NCBI GenBank assembly: GCA_963775935.1
Contig: CAVZKR010000002.1
Coordinates: 496,001-560,000, forward strand
Length of the DNA: 64,000 nt
DNA from: JBBIPA01 sp963775935
Lineage (GTDB): Bacteria; Chloroflexota; Dehalococcoidia; GIF9; UBA5629
Direction of reading: 5' to 3'
Made by a program: the position numbers and the translations under genes. Below, piece by piece: positions 53,748 through 62,679 of this stretch (within the stretch, counting starts at the first letter, position 1; each line of letters begins with the position of its first letter). The notes beneath the pieces were generated by a model. That model was not told the DNA's origin. It did not search any database and saw nothing but the letters and a program-made list of their open reading frames with translations.

Positions 53748-54420
53748 TAATTGACTCCCAGATGATATTACCGTCGCTGCCGCCCAGTATGGGCTCGCAG
53801 GCACGCTCAGGATGAGGCATCATTCCCAGGACATTACCTTTTTTGTTGATAATGCCGGCAATGTTATGCAGGGCGCCATTGGGATTAGCTTCCTGGGTGA
53901 TTTCACCCGACGGAGTTGCATAGCGGAAGACGATGCGGTTATTGAGTTCCAGGTCAAACAGCGTTGCCTCATCGGCGTGATATCTGCCCTCGTAATGAGA
54001 TATCGGTATTTTAAGCACCTGCCCTGTCTGACACCTGGAACTAAATGGGGAGGAGCTATTCTCAACCTTGAGATATGTCCACTGGCAGCGGTATTGAAGG
54101 TGGTCGTTTTGTCTCAATACGCCGGGGAGAAGTCCTGACTCGCAAAGTATCTGGAAACCATTGCAGATACCGATAACCAGTTTGCCCCGGGCAGCAAAGC
54201 GTTCCACTGATGCCATGATGGGTGAAAAGCGGGCGATAGCTCCGGGGCGCAGGTAGTCGCCATAGGAAAAGCCGCCAGGGAGAATGATGCAGTCATAGCC
54301 TGAGAGGTTTGTCTCGGTGTGCCAGATATAGTCTGCTTTCTGCTCCAGGGTATTGTTGAGAGCATAATAGCAGTCACGGTCACTCCAGGTGCCGGGGAAG
54401 ATAATAATACCGAATTTCAC
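53734..54420 (-). CDS. purQ: Phosphoribosylformylglycinamidine synthase subunit PurQ
   Basis: 228 residues starting at GTG 54420 with TGGAG eight bases upstream. A class I glutaminase: the oxyanion strand LPGGFSYGDYLRPGAIARF, the nucleophile Cys in IGICNGFQIL, and the His/Glu pair in MMPHPERACEP. It supplies ammonia to PurL, whose gene overlaps its 3' end. A terminator-like hairpin ends only 16 bp before its start, so either its promoter lies within or beyond that hairpin, or transcription is attenuated there. Confidence 0.92.
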   Translation of the reverse strand: MKFGIIIFPGTWSDRDCYYALNNTLEQKADYIWHTETNLSGYDCIILPGGFSYGDYLRPGAIARFSPIMASVERFAARGKLVIGICNGFQILCESGLLPGVLRQNDHLQYRCQWTYLKVENSSSPFSSRCQTGQVLKIPISHYEGRYHADEATLFDLELNNRIVFRYATPSGEITQEANPNGALHNIAGIINKKGNVLGMMPHPERACEPILGGSDGNIIWESIIASI

Positions 54421-54436
54421 AGTTATTGCTCCAGAT

Positions 54437-54462
54437 AAAAAGAGCGGCGGCTGGTACCGCCG
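54437..54462 (-). terminator. Terminator or attenuator before purQ
   Basis: Minus strand: CGGCGG, loop TACCAG, CCGCCG, then CTC and five T. This is a strong intrinsic terminator placed after yqeY and directly before the purQ ribosome site. Confidence 0.65.
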
Positions 54463-54595
54463 AATCCTATTGTTATTAATCCACTAAATTGTTACCTGTA
54501 TCCCTTGCGGAAGTATATGTGATTCAGGTCTGTCCCTGCATTGCTAAATCAAGATTGAGACGTTATAACTAGCTCTAGAGTTACTTTGGAATAAC

Positions 54596-55048
54596 TTACA
54601 GGTTGTTTAAAAGCTCTGTGACGATGTCGCTGACTTCTTTGCCGTCAGCCTTACCTTTGGTCTGCGGCATGAGCTTGCCCATTACTTTACCTTTATCGCC
54701 AGCGCCTCTGGCTCCTGCTTCAGCGATTGCCTGTTTGGCTGCAGCGATGATCTCATCACGGCTCATCTGCGGGGGAAGATACTTGGAAAGGATGTCTAGC
54801 TCACTTTTTTCCTTGGCCACCAGGTCAGGGCGATTGCCCTTCTCAAACGCTTCGATGCTTTCGCGTCTTTTTTTTATTTCTTTGGAGACGACGGTGCCGA
54901 TGCCTGCATCATCCAGTGCTTTGTGCTGCTGGTCAATCTCGGCATTGTGGATACTGGAGATGAGCATACGCAGGGTAGTGCAGCGGAGATTATCCTTTTG
55001 CCTGATAGCCTGCTCCAGGTCGCTCCTGATTTGCTCCACCAGACCCAT
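54596..55048 (-). CDS. yqeY: GatB/YqeY-domain protein
   Basis: 150 residues matching YqeY throughout: IRSDLEQAIRQKDNLRCTTL at the start, EIKKRRESIEAFEKGNRPDL in the middle, YLPPQMSRDEI, and the end GKVMGKLMPQTKGKADGKEV. The family relates to the tail domain of GatB amidotransferase and probably binds tRNA. It follows rpsU by 3 bp, the usual rpsU-yqeY arrangement. Confidence 0.93.
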   Translation of the reverse strand: MGLVEQIRSDLEQAIRQKDNLRCTTLRMLISSIHNAEIDQQHKALDDAGIGTVVSKEIKKRRESIEAFEKGNRPDLVAKEKSELDILSKYLPPQMSRDEIIAAAKQAIAEAGARGAGDKGKVMGKLMPQTKGKADGKEVSDIVTELLNNL

Positions 55049-55051
55049 TAT

Positions 55052-55234
55052 TTAAGCGCTCCTATGGCTTTTTCGGCGTTTTGCCGCCTCTTTGCGCTTG
55101 CGCTTTATGCTGGGTTTTTCATAGAAGGCACGGCGGCGAGTTTCACTGAGGATACCTGATTGCTCTACCTTTTTAGAGAACCGCCGCATTAAGCTTTCAA
55201 AGCTTTCACCAGTATGAATTTTTACCTGCGCCAA
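55052..55234 (-). CDS. rpsU: 30S ribosomal protein S21
   Basis: 60 residues from TTG 55234 with AAGGGTG upstream. ESFESLMRRFSKKVEQSGIL then a highly basic C-terminus (KPSIKRKRKEAAKRRKSHR) is typical of S21, which sits near the mRNA anti-SD platform of the 30S subunit. It is the first gene of the rpsU-yqeY unit, with its own promoter and a leader hairpin. Confidence 0.95.
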   Translation of the reverse strand: MAQVKIHTGESFESLMRRFSKKVEQSGILSETRRRAFYEKPSIKRKRKEAAKRRKSHRSA

Positions 55235-55270
55235 CGAACGTCACCCTTTCTCTATTATGAGTCTTTTTTT

Positions 55271-55294
55271 AACCGAATCTGAAAATATTCGGTT
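55271..55294 (-). other. Leader hairpin of rpsU mRNA
   Basis: AACCGAAT and ATTCGGTT enclose an 8-base loop in the 5' leader, followed on the minus strand by seven A. It lies between the predicted promoter and the rpsU start and might mediate autoregulation. Confidence 0.45.
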
Positions 55295-55306
55295 ACCAAA
55301 GTGAGA

Positions 55307-55336
55307 ATTGTATCTTTTTTAGATAAACGGTGTCAA
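55307..55336 (-). promoter_or_regulatory. Sigma-70-type promoter of rpsU-yqeY
   Basis: Minus strand TTGACA, an 18-bp spacer and TACAAT. It is the best consensus promoter seen in the window, about 70 bp before the rpsU start. Confidence 0.7.
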
Positions 55337-55408
55337 GTTTTCGGTTCATTGTGAGAAATTCGGTCATGAAGCAATCTCATGGGTGCTGAGTATGAGAAGC
55401 TCATCTCT

Positions 55409-56429
55409 TTAGGGCAGTCTATTGAACCAGAGCAGGGAAAGTATTCCAGCGATGATTAACAGTACTGCCGCCAGGCCGGTAAAACCAGCCGTGAGCTCGG
55501 TTTGCTCCGGTTTGAAGACCAGCTGCGTGCCCAGGTTTTCGTAGATCTGGCGCAGGTCGGTTTCGTTGTCTGCTTTGAAATACTTGGCATCTGTCTTCTC
55601 GGCGATGCGCTTGAGAGTTTCCTCATCCAGCCGCACCCGCATGGACCATCCCTCTAATGCTCAGGATCGTTCCCTCGGGGCTGCCCACGCCGACGGTGTA
55701 AACACGCACGCCGCGATTCGATGCCTGTTCCACTATATCCAGCGGAGGAGGCCCTGTGTTGCTCTGACCATCGCTCAGCAGGACGATAATCGCGGGGGCG
55801 TAGGTGCCGTGTGGCACTGGTGTCGGCTCTGCTTTTGGCTCGGGGGACATAAGTGGATCGCGCGGAGGGGACGGTTTGTTTGGCACCTGGCTCTTCGAAA
55901 ATTGCATCCAGCGAGGTGAGAATACCGCTGCCGATGGCGGTGCGGCGCTGCGATGTCAGGCGGTTGATTGCCGCCAGCACCGCTTCGCGGTCCTGTCGTC
56001 GGCGCCTGCACAATCGCCGCGCTCTCGCTGAAGGAGACAACGCCGATGCGGACATTCTTCGGTTGCTTTTCGACGAACGTTCGCGCCGCCGCTTTAGCCG
56101 CTTCGAGCCGAGTCGGTTTAAGGTCATCCGCCCGCATACTCCCGGAGACATCGATGGTCAGGATGACCGTGCCTTGCTGTGATGGCAGTATGACGGTTGC
56201 CAGCCGGACGCGCCAGCGCGACGATCATGACCGTCAGACCGATGAGGAACAGGATCGGAGGAATATGGCGACGAATGCCGGGCCCGCGTCCCAGCGCTTC
56301 TTTGACCAGTGAGAGACTGGCGTATCGCAGTGCATATTTTTGCCGCCGCCGCTGTATCAGGATATAGACGATGACAAGCACCGGCACCAGCAGCAGCAAC
56401 CATAACATCTCAATCCAGAGAAATGACAT
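55409..56429 (-). pseudogene. BatA-like VWA-domain membrane protein, four frameshifts
   Basis: The pieces join in order: an N-terminal membrane pair (WIEMLWLLLLVPVLVIVYIL, PPILFLIGLTVMIVALARPA); a VWA domain starting TIDVSGSMRADDL (MIDAS motif DxSxS) with RIGVVSFSESAAIV; AVLAAINRLTSQRRTAIGSG; IIVLLSDGQSNTGPPPLDIV; VYTVGVGSPEGT; and RVRLDEETLKRIAEKTDAKY with a C-terminal membrane helix. The frame changes near 56195, 55998, 55850 and 55645, each by one or two bases. Key motifs are all preserved. It is the last gene of a MoxR-DUF58-VWA cluster, whose products are thought to act together in chaperone-like metal insertion or envelope stress. Confidence 0.75.
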
Positions 56430-56431
56430 AC

Positions 56432-57386
56432 CTACCTCCAGTTATCCACCCAGTCCTGTGCTGTGACATTCGATTTAGCAAAAGATGCCGGTGTCATTTT
56501 ACGCTGCTTGCGCAGCCTGGCAAAGCGCACAATTTCTTTCACCAGGTCGTCTTCGGTGGAAAGCGCAAGTACATCGACACCCAGCGCGGCGCAACGGCAA
56601 CGTTCAATTCGTACTCGCGCCGCTGTGCGGCTTCAATAAATCGTTTTCGAAATTTCTTATCGTGTGTGTCAATGTAAAGTTGTTCGCCAGTCTCGGCATC
56701 CTCAAAGATGATCGGCCCGATATCCGGCAATTCCATCTCGCGCGGGTCGTACAGGCGAATCGCCAGGACTTCGTGCCGCTGAGTCAGCATGCCAAGCGGC
56801 TTGTCCCAACCCGGCGCGCTGATGAAATCGGAGATGATGAAAACCAGCGACCGCCGTCGAATCATGCGAAGCGCGGTTTCGAGCAGTGCCGCCAGGTTTG
56901 TCGGCGGGCGCGTTTCAGTTGCGGCTGACTGAGCAGGTCGTTGATGAGGCGCAGGACCTGGAGTTTGCCGCCCTGCGCCGGAATCACACGCTCGACCTTG
57001 CCGCTGTAGAAAATCGCGCCCACGCGATTGCCGTGCCGGGTGAGCAAACGCGCCAGCACGGTGACGAAATCAATCAGCAGGTTGCGCTTGAGCGTCTGCA
57101 CCGTGCCGAAATCCACCGATGGACTCAGGTCGAGCAAGAACCAGGCCGTCACCTCGCGGTCTTCGATGTACTGGCGGACGTACGGCGTCTGCATGCGCGC
57201 GGTGACATTCCAGTCAATGTAGCGGACATCGTCAGTGAACTGGTACTCGCGCAACTCAGCCAGGTCCAGACCGAAACCGTGGAACAGCGTCCGGTAGTCG
57301 CCTTGCAGGAGACCATCGAGGCGGCGGATAACCGTCCAATCGAGGCGCTGTAAAATTTTCTCAGGATTCTGTATTGACATTGACAT
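56432..57386 (-). pseudogene. DUF58 protein, frameshifted
   Basis: The N-terminal part (57386 to about 56900) carries the DUF58 core: FHGFGLDLAELREYQFTDDV then RYIDWNVTARMQTPYVRQYI, and a VWA-like segment FLLDLSPSVDFG. The reading frame then shifts (ALLETALRMIRRRSLVFIIS in the next frame) and again near 56575 to end with DDLVKEIVRFARLRKQRK and VDNWR-stop at 56432. Function follows that of the neighbouring MoxR ATPase and VWA genes. The pattern of single-base indels without other damage matches the rest of this block. Confidence 0.75.
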
Positions 57387-58378
57387 GGGTCTGCAATGGC
57401 TGCGCCGGAACTGGAATATGTTCCAGAATCCGCTGCAATATCATATCGCTGGTGACGCCATCGGACATGGCTTCGTAGGAAAGGACGAGGCGGTGCCGCA
57501 TCACATCGAGCGCCATATCCACAACATCCTGCGGTACGACGTAGCTGCGCCCGCGCACAAATGCCAGCGCACGGCCGGTGATGATCAGGTTGATGGAGGC
57601 GCGCGGGCTGGCGCCATACATGATGTACTTGGCAATGTCAGGGATGCCGAACTTGTCCGGCTCGCGTGTCGCCGTCGCCAGGCGCACCGCGTACTGGATC
57701 AGCGAAGGGTCAACATATACCTTTTCCGCTTCGTGCCGGAGGTCAATCAGTTGCTCCGTGGTCACGACTGCTTTCACCGGCGTCAGCGTGCCGGTCATTC
57801 GCTCAACGATGACGAATTCATCGCTCTCGCTGGGATAGTCCACGAGCACTTTCATCATGAAGCGGTCCACCTGTGCCTCGGGCAGGGGATATGTCCCTTC
57901 GGTCTCAATCGGGTTCTGTGTTGCCATCACCAGAAATGGTTCGGGCACTTTGAACGTCTCGCCGCCGATGGTGACCTGGCGTTCCTGCATCACTTCGAGG
58001 AGGGCGCTCTGCACTTTGGCAGGGGCGCGGTTGATTTCATCGGCAAGCAGGAGATTGGTAAAGACGGGACCGAGCGATGTGCTGAATTCGCCGGTCTTCT
58101 GATTATAGATGCGCGTGCCAACGAGGTCTGCGGGAACGAGGTCAGGCGTGAACTGGATGCGCTTGAAGGTGCCGTGAATCGCTTCCGCCAGCGTTTTGAT
58201 GGTCAATGTTTTGGCCAGGCCCGGCACACCTTCGACCAGCAAATGACCCTGCGACAGAATGTGCCACCAGCACGCGCTCGAGCAAATGGTCCTGCCCGAC
58301 GATGACCTTCTTGACTTCGTACAGGACTTGCTCCATCAGCGGAGCTTCTTCGGGTTTCTTGAGTATCTCTTCAGTCAT
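57361..58378 (-). pseudogene. MoxR-family AAA+ ATPase, one frameshift
   Basis: Start ATG 58378 after GGAGGACAA. The first 45 codons give EQVLYEVKKVIVGQDHLLER, then the frame changes near 58265. It resumes as HLLVEGVPGLAKTLTIKTLA (Walker A GVPGLAKT), QFTPDLVPADLVGTRIY, LLADEINRAPAKVQSALLEV (Walker B), ATQNPIETEGTYPLPEAQVD (sensor 1 and Arg finger region) to the end. MoxR proteins are ATP-driven chaperones acting with VWA partners; DUF58 and VWA genes follow directly, overlapping by 26 bp. Confidence 0.8.
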
Positions 58379-58429
58379 TTGTCCTCCCCACTCCTTGCCG
58401 ATTCCATATTCTGCAATCTGCATTGAGCA

Positions 58430-59320
58430 TTAAAACGGTGGTGCTCCTGCCGCACCGGCTGCAGTCTCAATCGGTACGGCAAAACCAATGCCGATGAAAA
58501 CATCCTGGTCGGTTGGGTTCAACAGCGCCGTGACAATGCCGACGACTTCGCCATCGCGGTTGACCAGCGGCCCTCCCGAATTGCCGGGATTGACCGCCGC
58601 ATCGAATTGAATCAGGTTCGTCAACGTTTCGCCGGTCTTCGGCGACTTGAAACTTCGTCCCAGGCCGGAGACAACTCCCGCCGAAAGCGAGTTGCTGATG
58701 CCAAACGGATTCCCCACGGCGACGACTTCATCGCCGACGTGCAGCGTGGCCGAGCTGGTCAGCGTTGCCGGCACCAGATCATCAGGGATATACGCGGGCG
58801 CAGGACGGCAAGGTCGTTTTCCGGCTGTTTCACAATAACCGATGCCTCTGATTCGGTTCCATCAGCGAAGATGACACGAACTTCTATGGCATCCTTGACG
58901 ATGTGCAGACTGGTCAGGATTAGTCCATTGTCAGTCGATCACGACGCCGGTACCAATTGACCCTTCATCTTTTTCCTCGCTTTCAGCAACCAGCGTCTCG
59001 ATGCGTACTACCGATGGGCGGATGATTTCGTATGCCTGCGATGCATACGATGGCTTGGGCTTTGCTGCTGCCAGGGCACGCTCGACGGCAGCGTTGATAT
59101 CACGCTGCGTCAGACGCTGCGGTGGCGGTTGGGTCATGTTGTACAGGAACATGGCTGCAAGCGTGATCAAGATACCTGCAAAGACCAGAAAAATAGTGCG
59201 GAAGCGAGTGTAAAAGCGACTGAGGCGTTGCCGCAGGACTCCTAGCCTGGATGGTGGAGGTTTTGGTTCAGGCGCTGGTTGTGAATGAACGGGTGGAATT
59301 AGTCGATACTGCCGCATCAT
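58430..59320 (-). pseudogene. HtrA-like serine protease, two frameshifts
   Basis: The N-terminal part (59320 to about 58935) has one membrane helix (TIFLVFAGILITLAAMFLYN) and runs to GSIGTGVVID; then one extra T shifts the frame. The continuation encodes NGLILTSLHIVKDAIEVRVI (catalytic His), ENDLAVL (Asp), a second shift near 58785 caused by a missing C in a C-run, and NPGNSGGPLV (catalytic Ser). The triad is thus intact if the frame is restored. No PDZ domain follows. A membrane-anchored trypsin-like protease upstream of moxR suggests an envelope-stress operon. Confidence 0.78.
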
Positions 59321-59608
59321 ATAATACTCACACTAGGTTTTTAAACCTGCCTCTTTAGAGGATTATACAATATAAATGGTGGAGAGGAAATTCAAAGGCT
59401 AAATTACGAGGGGTGACAGGTTTTTATATTCCGCAGCTCTCCAAAGCGGACGGTCGGACCTGAAAGTGCGCCCCTACGTTTCTTGTAGGTATAGCATATT
59501 GATGTGCTCCTGGCTCACCTGTGCTCAGTGCTACAACTTAACGCTTCGGTGAAGGTTCGTGGCAGTCCTGGGACGGTGTGGGAGACACGGGGGGAGGGCT
59601 AGAGAATG

Positions 59609-59950
59609 CTAGGGGCTTTGCCTCACGGCAACAACTCTTCCAGACATAAAAAGTCTTTTGGGATCTGGTCTACCTGAACCTCCAAGGTCTCCACTTTTCC
59701 GTTTATATTGATGAACGAGCGCTAGAGGTTGGCCTTCTAAACTAAAATACAAGACCATTTGGCTTCTAGTGCACTTTGGTTCGTTTATCTTCTCGCGCTG
59801 TCTACGTGTTAGATGATTGTTGTAACCGAAGATTTGCTGCCTTAGTTCACCACGAAGGAGTCGTTCAAAATATTGACCTTTGTTGAACAACTGTTGTATC
59901 TTATATGGAGTGACCCATAATGGCTGAGACCAGAAGGAACTAGTAGACAT
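59609..59950 (-). CDS. Conserved hypothetical protein
   Basis: 113 residues. The recognisable block is SLEGQPLALVHQYKRKSGDL then GGSGRPDPKRLF, a pattern I associate with small uncharacterised proteins in many bacteria. The N-terminal half is helical and basic. It starts back to back with the plus-strand gene at 59949, with a 2-bp overlap, so the two share a promoter region or are oppositely regulated. Function unknown. Confidence 0.55.
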   Translation of the reverse strand: MSTSSFWSQPLWVTPYKIQQLFNKGQYFERLLRGELRQQIFGYNNHLTRRQREKINEPKCTRSQMVLYFSLEGQPLALVHQYKRKSGDLGGSGRPDPKRLFMSGRVVAVRQSP

Positions 59951-60323
59951 GTCTACCTCAATCGAAATTTATTCCAAAGTTAACAATTATATTGAACGTA
60001 GGATGACACTGAGTGACCTTGAATCTTGGCTTGTTTATATGCTCCCAACCTATCTATTGAATCCCAGCAGTTCTGCAGCACAGCTCGCTGGTACGATTGA
60101 ACTTGGCTTGGCAGAGATTCGTGCTGGCATTAGAACTGAGCGAAGCTTGAAAAGACTTTTGATGAAATACGCTGGTCATAACCCTATTAGTTCAGAGCCT
60201 TACCCTTACAATCCTACGATGAATGAGACTATTTCATCCGTCTCATCAATAGAAACTAGGGACTTGGAGTGGCAGGGCCAGTCACCATCCTGGAGTAGCG
60301 CACCTCAAGTGATATACGTGTAA
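59949..60323 (+). CDS. Hypothetical 124-residue protein
   Basis: A helical N-terminal domain (IEIYSKVNNYIERRMTLSDL, ESWLVYMLPTYLLNPSSSAA, LAEIRAGIRTERSLKRLLMK) followed by a polar, probably disordered tail. No family is recognised. It is divergent from 59609 and its 3' end overlaps the convergent gene at 60256 by 68 bp, which makes the tail's reality less certain. Confidence 0.5.
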   Translation: MSTSIEIYSKVNNYIERRMTLSDLESWLVYMLPTYLLNPSSSAAQLAGTIELGLAEIRAGIRTERSLKRLLMKYAGHNPISSEPYPYNPTMNETISSVSSIETRDLEWQGQSPSWSSAPQVIYV

Positions 60324-60720
60324 TAACTTGATCATCGAATTGAACGATAAACCAATATAATCCCTCCAATTTATATGGTATATCAATGCGGCTTGCAATA
60401 TTTGCACCTTTTCCCTCACCTTCCATATTTACCGATAAACTAATGGGGGAAAGAGTTTCTCCAGATGGCTGCTCAGGTGTTATTGAAATATTGTGACGAC
60501 CTCTTGAAATGCCAGACTTTAGGCTGAGCACAAGATACAAAGGATAGTGAATTTCAGGCATTTCTTCAGGCGGATTTGGATTGCGCTCTGTATGATTAAT
60601 GACATCGACTATACGGATTAGTGAAAGGACTCCATCAGCTTCACGTAGTACACGTTCACAAAACGCAGCTAATTGAATGTAGGGTCCTCGTTCGAAAATG
60701 TTTTTCGCTTCTGATGCCAT
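60256..60720 (-). CDS. DUF6941-like conserved protein
   Basis: 154 residues; YIQLAAFCERVLREADGVLS then LIRIVDVINHTE is the hallmark opening of the DUF6941 group. The remainder is beta-rich (YPLYLVLSLKSGISRGRHNI, YWFIVQFDDQVITRISLEVR). Such proteins look like ligand-binding beta-sandwiches; no function is known to me. It stands alone on the minus strand. Confidence 0.65.
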   Translation of the reverse strand: MASEAKNIFERGPYIQLAAFCERVLREADGVLSLIRIVDVINHTERNPNPPEEMPEIHYPLYLVLSLKSGISRGRHNISITPEQPSGETLSPISLSVNMEGEGKGANIASRIDIPYKLEGLYWFIVQFDDQVITRISLEVRYSRMVTGPATPSP

Positions 60721-60953
60721 TATAGTACCTAAATTGCCAAATTTGTAGCTTTTTTATTAGGATAATAGGGTTTAGCCATTGTTCTCATTGTACTATAAGC
60801 GGCATCGGAAATCTATTCGGAATTGATTGGTCCTCAATTTTATAACTGCACAGATTACTCTTTCCGAGCGGCCGCCCCGTCGTGCCGCCTGCAGGCAGGT
60901 GACACCTAAAAAACCATATCGAACTATTGACCTATCCGTGGTCAGTTCTCGAT

Positions 60954-61583
60954 TTAAAAATTATCTTTATGGACACGCTTTTTGTTATTACAAAACTTGT
61001 AAACATAATAACTAATAGCAACCAACATGGCTACCAATACAACAATATCAATAATATGGCTGTATTGCATTACTTGTGCCCAATTAGTTTTCAAAATATA
61101 ACCAATATAAGCGAGAAACGTATTCCATATTCCTGCGCCTATAATTGTGTAGATAATAAATTTGAGTAAATTCATTTTTCCCATTCCTGCAGGAATTGAT
61201 ATCAAATGTCGGATTACAGGAACAAATCTACAAATTAGTATAGTAATATTTCCACTACGTTTAAAAAATTTCTCGGCTAAATCCAGATGATGTTTGTTGA
61301 GAAGCAAATATTTCCCAAATCTTTCAACAACCGGTCTGCCTCCATATGCACCAATGTAATAAGAAATCAACGAGCCGATGCTACTGCCTAAGGTGCTAAA
61401 AAATACCACCTCTGGAAAGCTAAATCTACCGTCAGCTATTAAGAATCCTGCAAAAGGCATGACTGCTTCACTCGGCACAGGTACAACCATACTCTCAAGT
61501 ATCATTAAAACCACGATACTGCCGTAGCCTATATTGCCAATGAAGGTGACAATAAAATTAATTAGCGACTCTGTTAAACCCAT
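60954..61583 (-). CDS. DedA-family membrane protein
   Basis: 209 residues with the DedA/SNARE-associated pattern: ESMVVPVPSEAVMPFAGFLI, GSSIGSLISYYIGAYGGRPV, FKRSGNITILICRFVPVIRH, and SIPAGMGKMNLLKFIIYTII. About five membrane segments. DedA proteins are linked to lipid flipping and membrane potential (for instance undecaprenyl phosphate or phospholipid translocation). The conserved E/P-rich re-entrant loop and the F/CRFxPxxRH motif are intact, so it is probably functional. It stands alone. Confidence 0.9.
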   Translation of the reverse strand: MGLTESLINFIVTFIGNIGYGSIVVLMILESMVVPVPSEAVMPFAGFLIADGRFSFPEVVFFSTLGSSIGSLISYYIGAYGGRPVVERFGKYLLLNKHHLDLAEKFFKRSGNITILICRFVPVIRHLISIPAGMGKMNLLKFIIYTIIGAGIWNTFLAYIGYILKTNWAQVMQYSHIIDIVVLVAMLVAISYYVYKFCNNKKRVHKDNF

Positions 61584-61765
61584 TTGCCTCCAATAGTCGT
61601 ATCAACCTTATGCTATTTATAAGCTACTTTTGATTGGGATTATCACATTTCTGAATTGTTCCAGCTATTAGAGTCGGTAGCAATTTTTTCTGCCACATTA
61701 TATCACCTCCCTACCTTGCAAACTTCAGTATCTAACTTCAAGTATTCACTACGGATAAAGAACAA

Positions 61766-61830
61766 GTCGGCAGGTTTCGAACCTGCGACCAATAGGTTAA
61801 TAGCCGTTAGCTCTATCTTTCGGCTATGAT
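61766..61830 (-). other. tRNA-like remnant
   Basis: The minus strand has a perfect T-arm (GCAGG, TTCGAAA, CCTGC; 61771-61787), preceded by a 7-bp hairpin (ATAGCCG/CGGCTAT; 61801-61828) rather than a proper anticodon arm. The acceptor strands do not pair. It looks like a piece of a tRNA left by rearrangement or integration. Confidence 0.35.
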
Positions 61831-61848
61831 GATTCAAGGCGGGAGGTG

Positions 61849-62673
61849 TTAAGGTGTGATGGTTGTGGTCTTATGGCGGCACAGACGGTTGATGCCGAAG
61901 GTTGCCAGCAGGACGATGCCGCTGAGCAGGATGATGGTAGCGCCTGAAGCGAGATCGAGCACGAAGGAAAGCCATAGACCGCCGAAAGTGAAGATAGCGC
62001 CAAAGAGAACGGAGAGGAGCATCATTTTACGCAGGTCATAGGTGAACTGCTTTGCCAGCGCCGCAGGAACGGTAAGCAGGGCGATGACCAGGATGATGCC
62101 CACCACCCGTATCAGCACTACAATCGTCAGTGCAATCATGCATAGCAGGAGCAGATACAATGCCCATATCGGCGCTCCGATAACAATGCCAAACTCTTCA
62201 TCGAAGCAAAGCGCCAGGAATCCTTTGTAGAATACTACCACCAGGATAATGATGATGGCATCGAGAATAAGCATGAACAGCAGGTCGCTGGTGGGCACGG
62301 TGAGAATGTTGCCGAAGAGATAGCTGAACAGGTCAGGAACATAGCCTGGGGTGAGGCCGATAAAGATGACGCCCAGAGCCATTCCTATTGCCCAGAGTAT
62401 GCCGATGGCGGTATCCTCAGGCAGTTTGGTTTTACGGGTGACCTGACCCATTACTAAGGCCGATGCCAGGGTGAAAAACAGGGCGCCGAGGACGGGATTG
62501 ATACCGAGCAGGTAGCCCAGTCCCACCCCGCCGAACGAGGCATGGGCAATGCCGCCGCTAATGGCGACAATCTTCTTGACCACCACATAGACGCCAACCA
62601 CGCCGCAGGCGATAGCAGCCAGCAGGCCGGCGGCAAGAGCATTCCTCATAAATTCGTATTGCAGCACTTCCAT
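61849..62673 (-). CDS. Zinc/manganese ABC permease (ZnuB-like)
   Basis: 274 residues with about eight membrane helices and the conserved segments VKKIVAISGGIAHASFGGVG, GILWAIGMALGVIF and RVVGIILVIALLTVPAALAK of the ABC-3 metal permease family. It forms the membrane channel for Zn2+ or Mn2+ with the ATPase gene 6 bp upstream and the binding protein beyond. Confidence 0.92.
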   Translation of the reverse strand: MEVLQYEFMRNALAAGLLAAIACGVVGVYVVVKKIVAISGGIAHASFGGVGLGYLLGINPVLGALFFTLASALVMGQVTRKTKLPEDTAIGILWAIGMALGVIFIGLTPGYVPDLFSYLFGNILTVPTSDLLFMLILDAIIIILVVVFYKGFLALCFDEEFGIVIGAPIWALYLLLLCMIALTIVVLIRVVGIILVIALLTVPAALAKQFTYDLRKMMLLSVLFGAIFTFGGLWLSFVLDLASGATIILLSGIVLLATFGINRLCRHKTTTITP

Positions 62674-62679
62674 CGTGTA

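Noticed and set aside
54500..54560. 13-base match (TTCAGGTCTGTCC) shared with 26867-26881
   Set aside because: It is short, isolated, without further similarity around it, and explainable by chance in 64 kb.
60860..60905. GCGGCCGC and CCTGCAGG-type sites suggesting cloning-vector sequence
   Set aside because: Only two rare-cutter-like sites occur, with no vector backbone around them and normal sequence on both sides.
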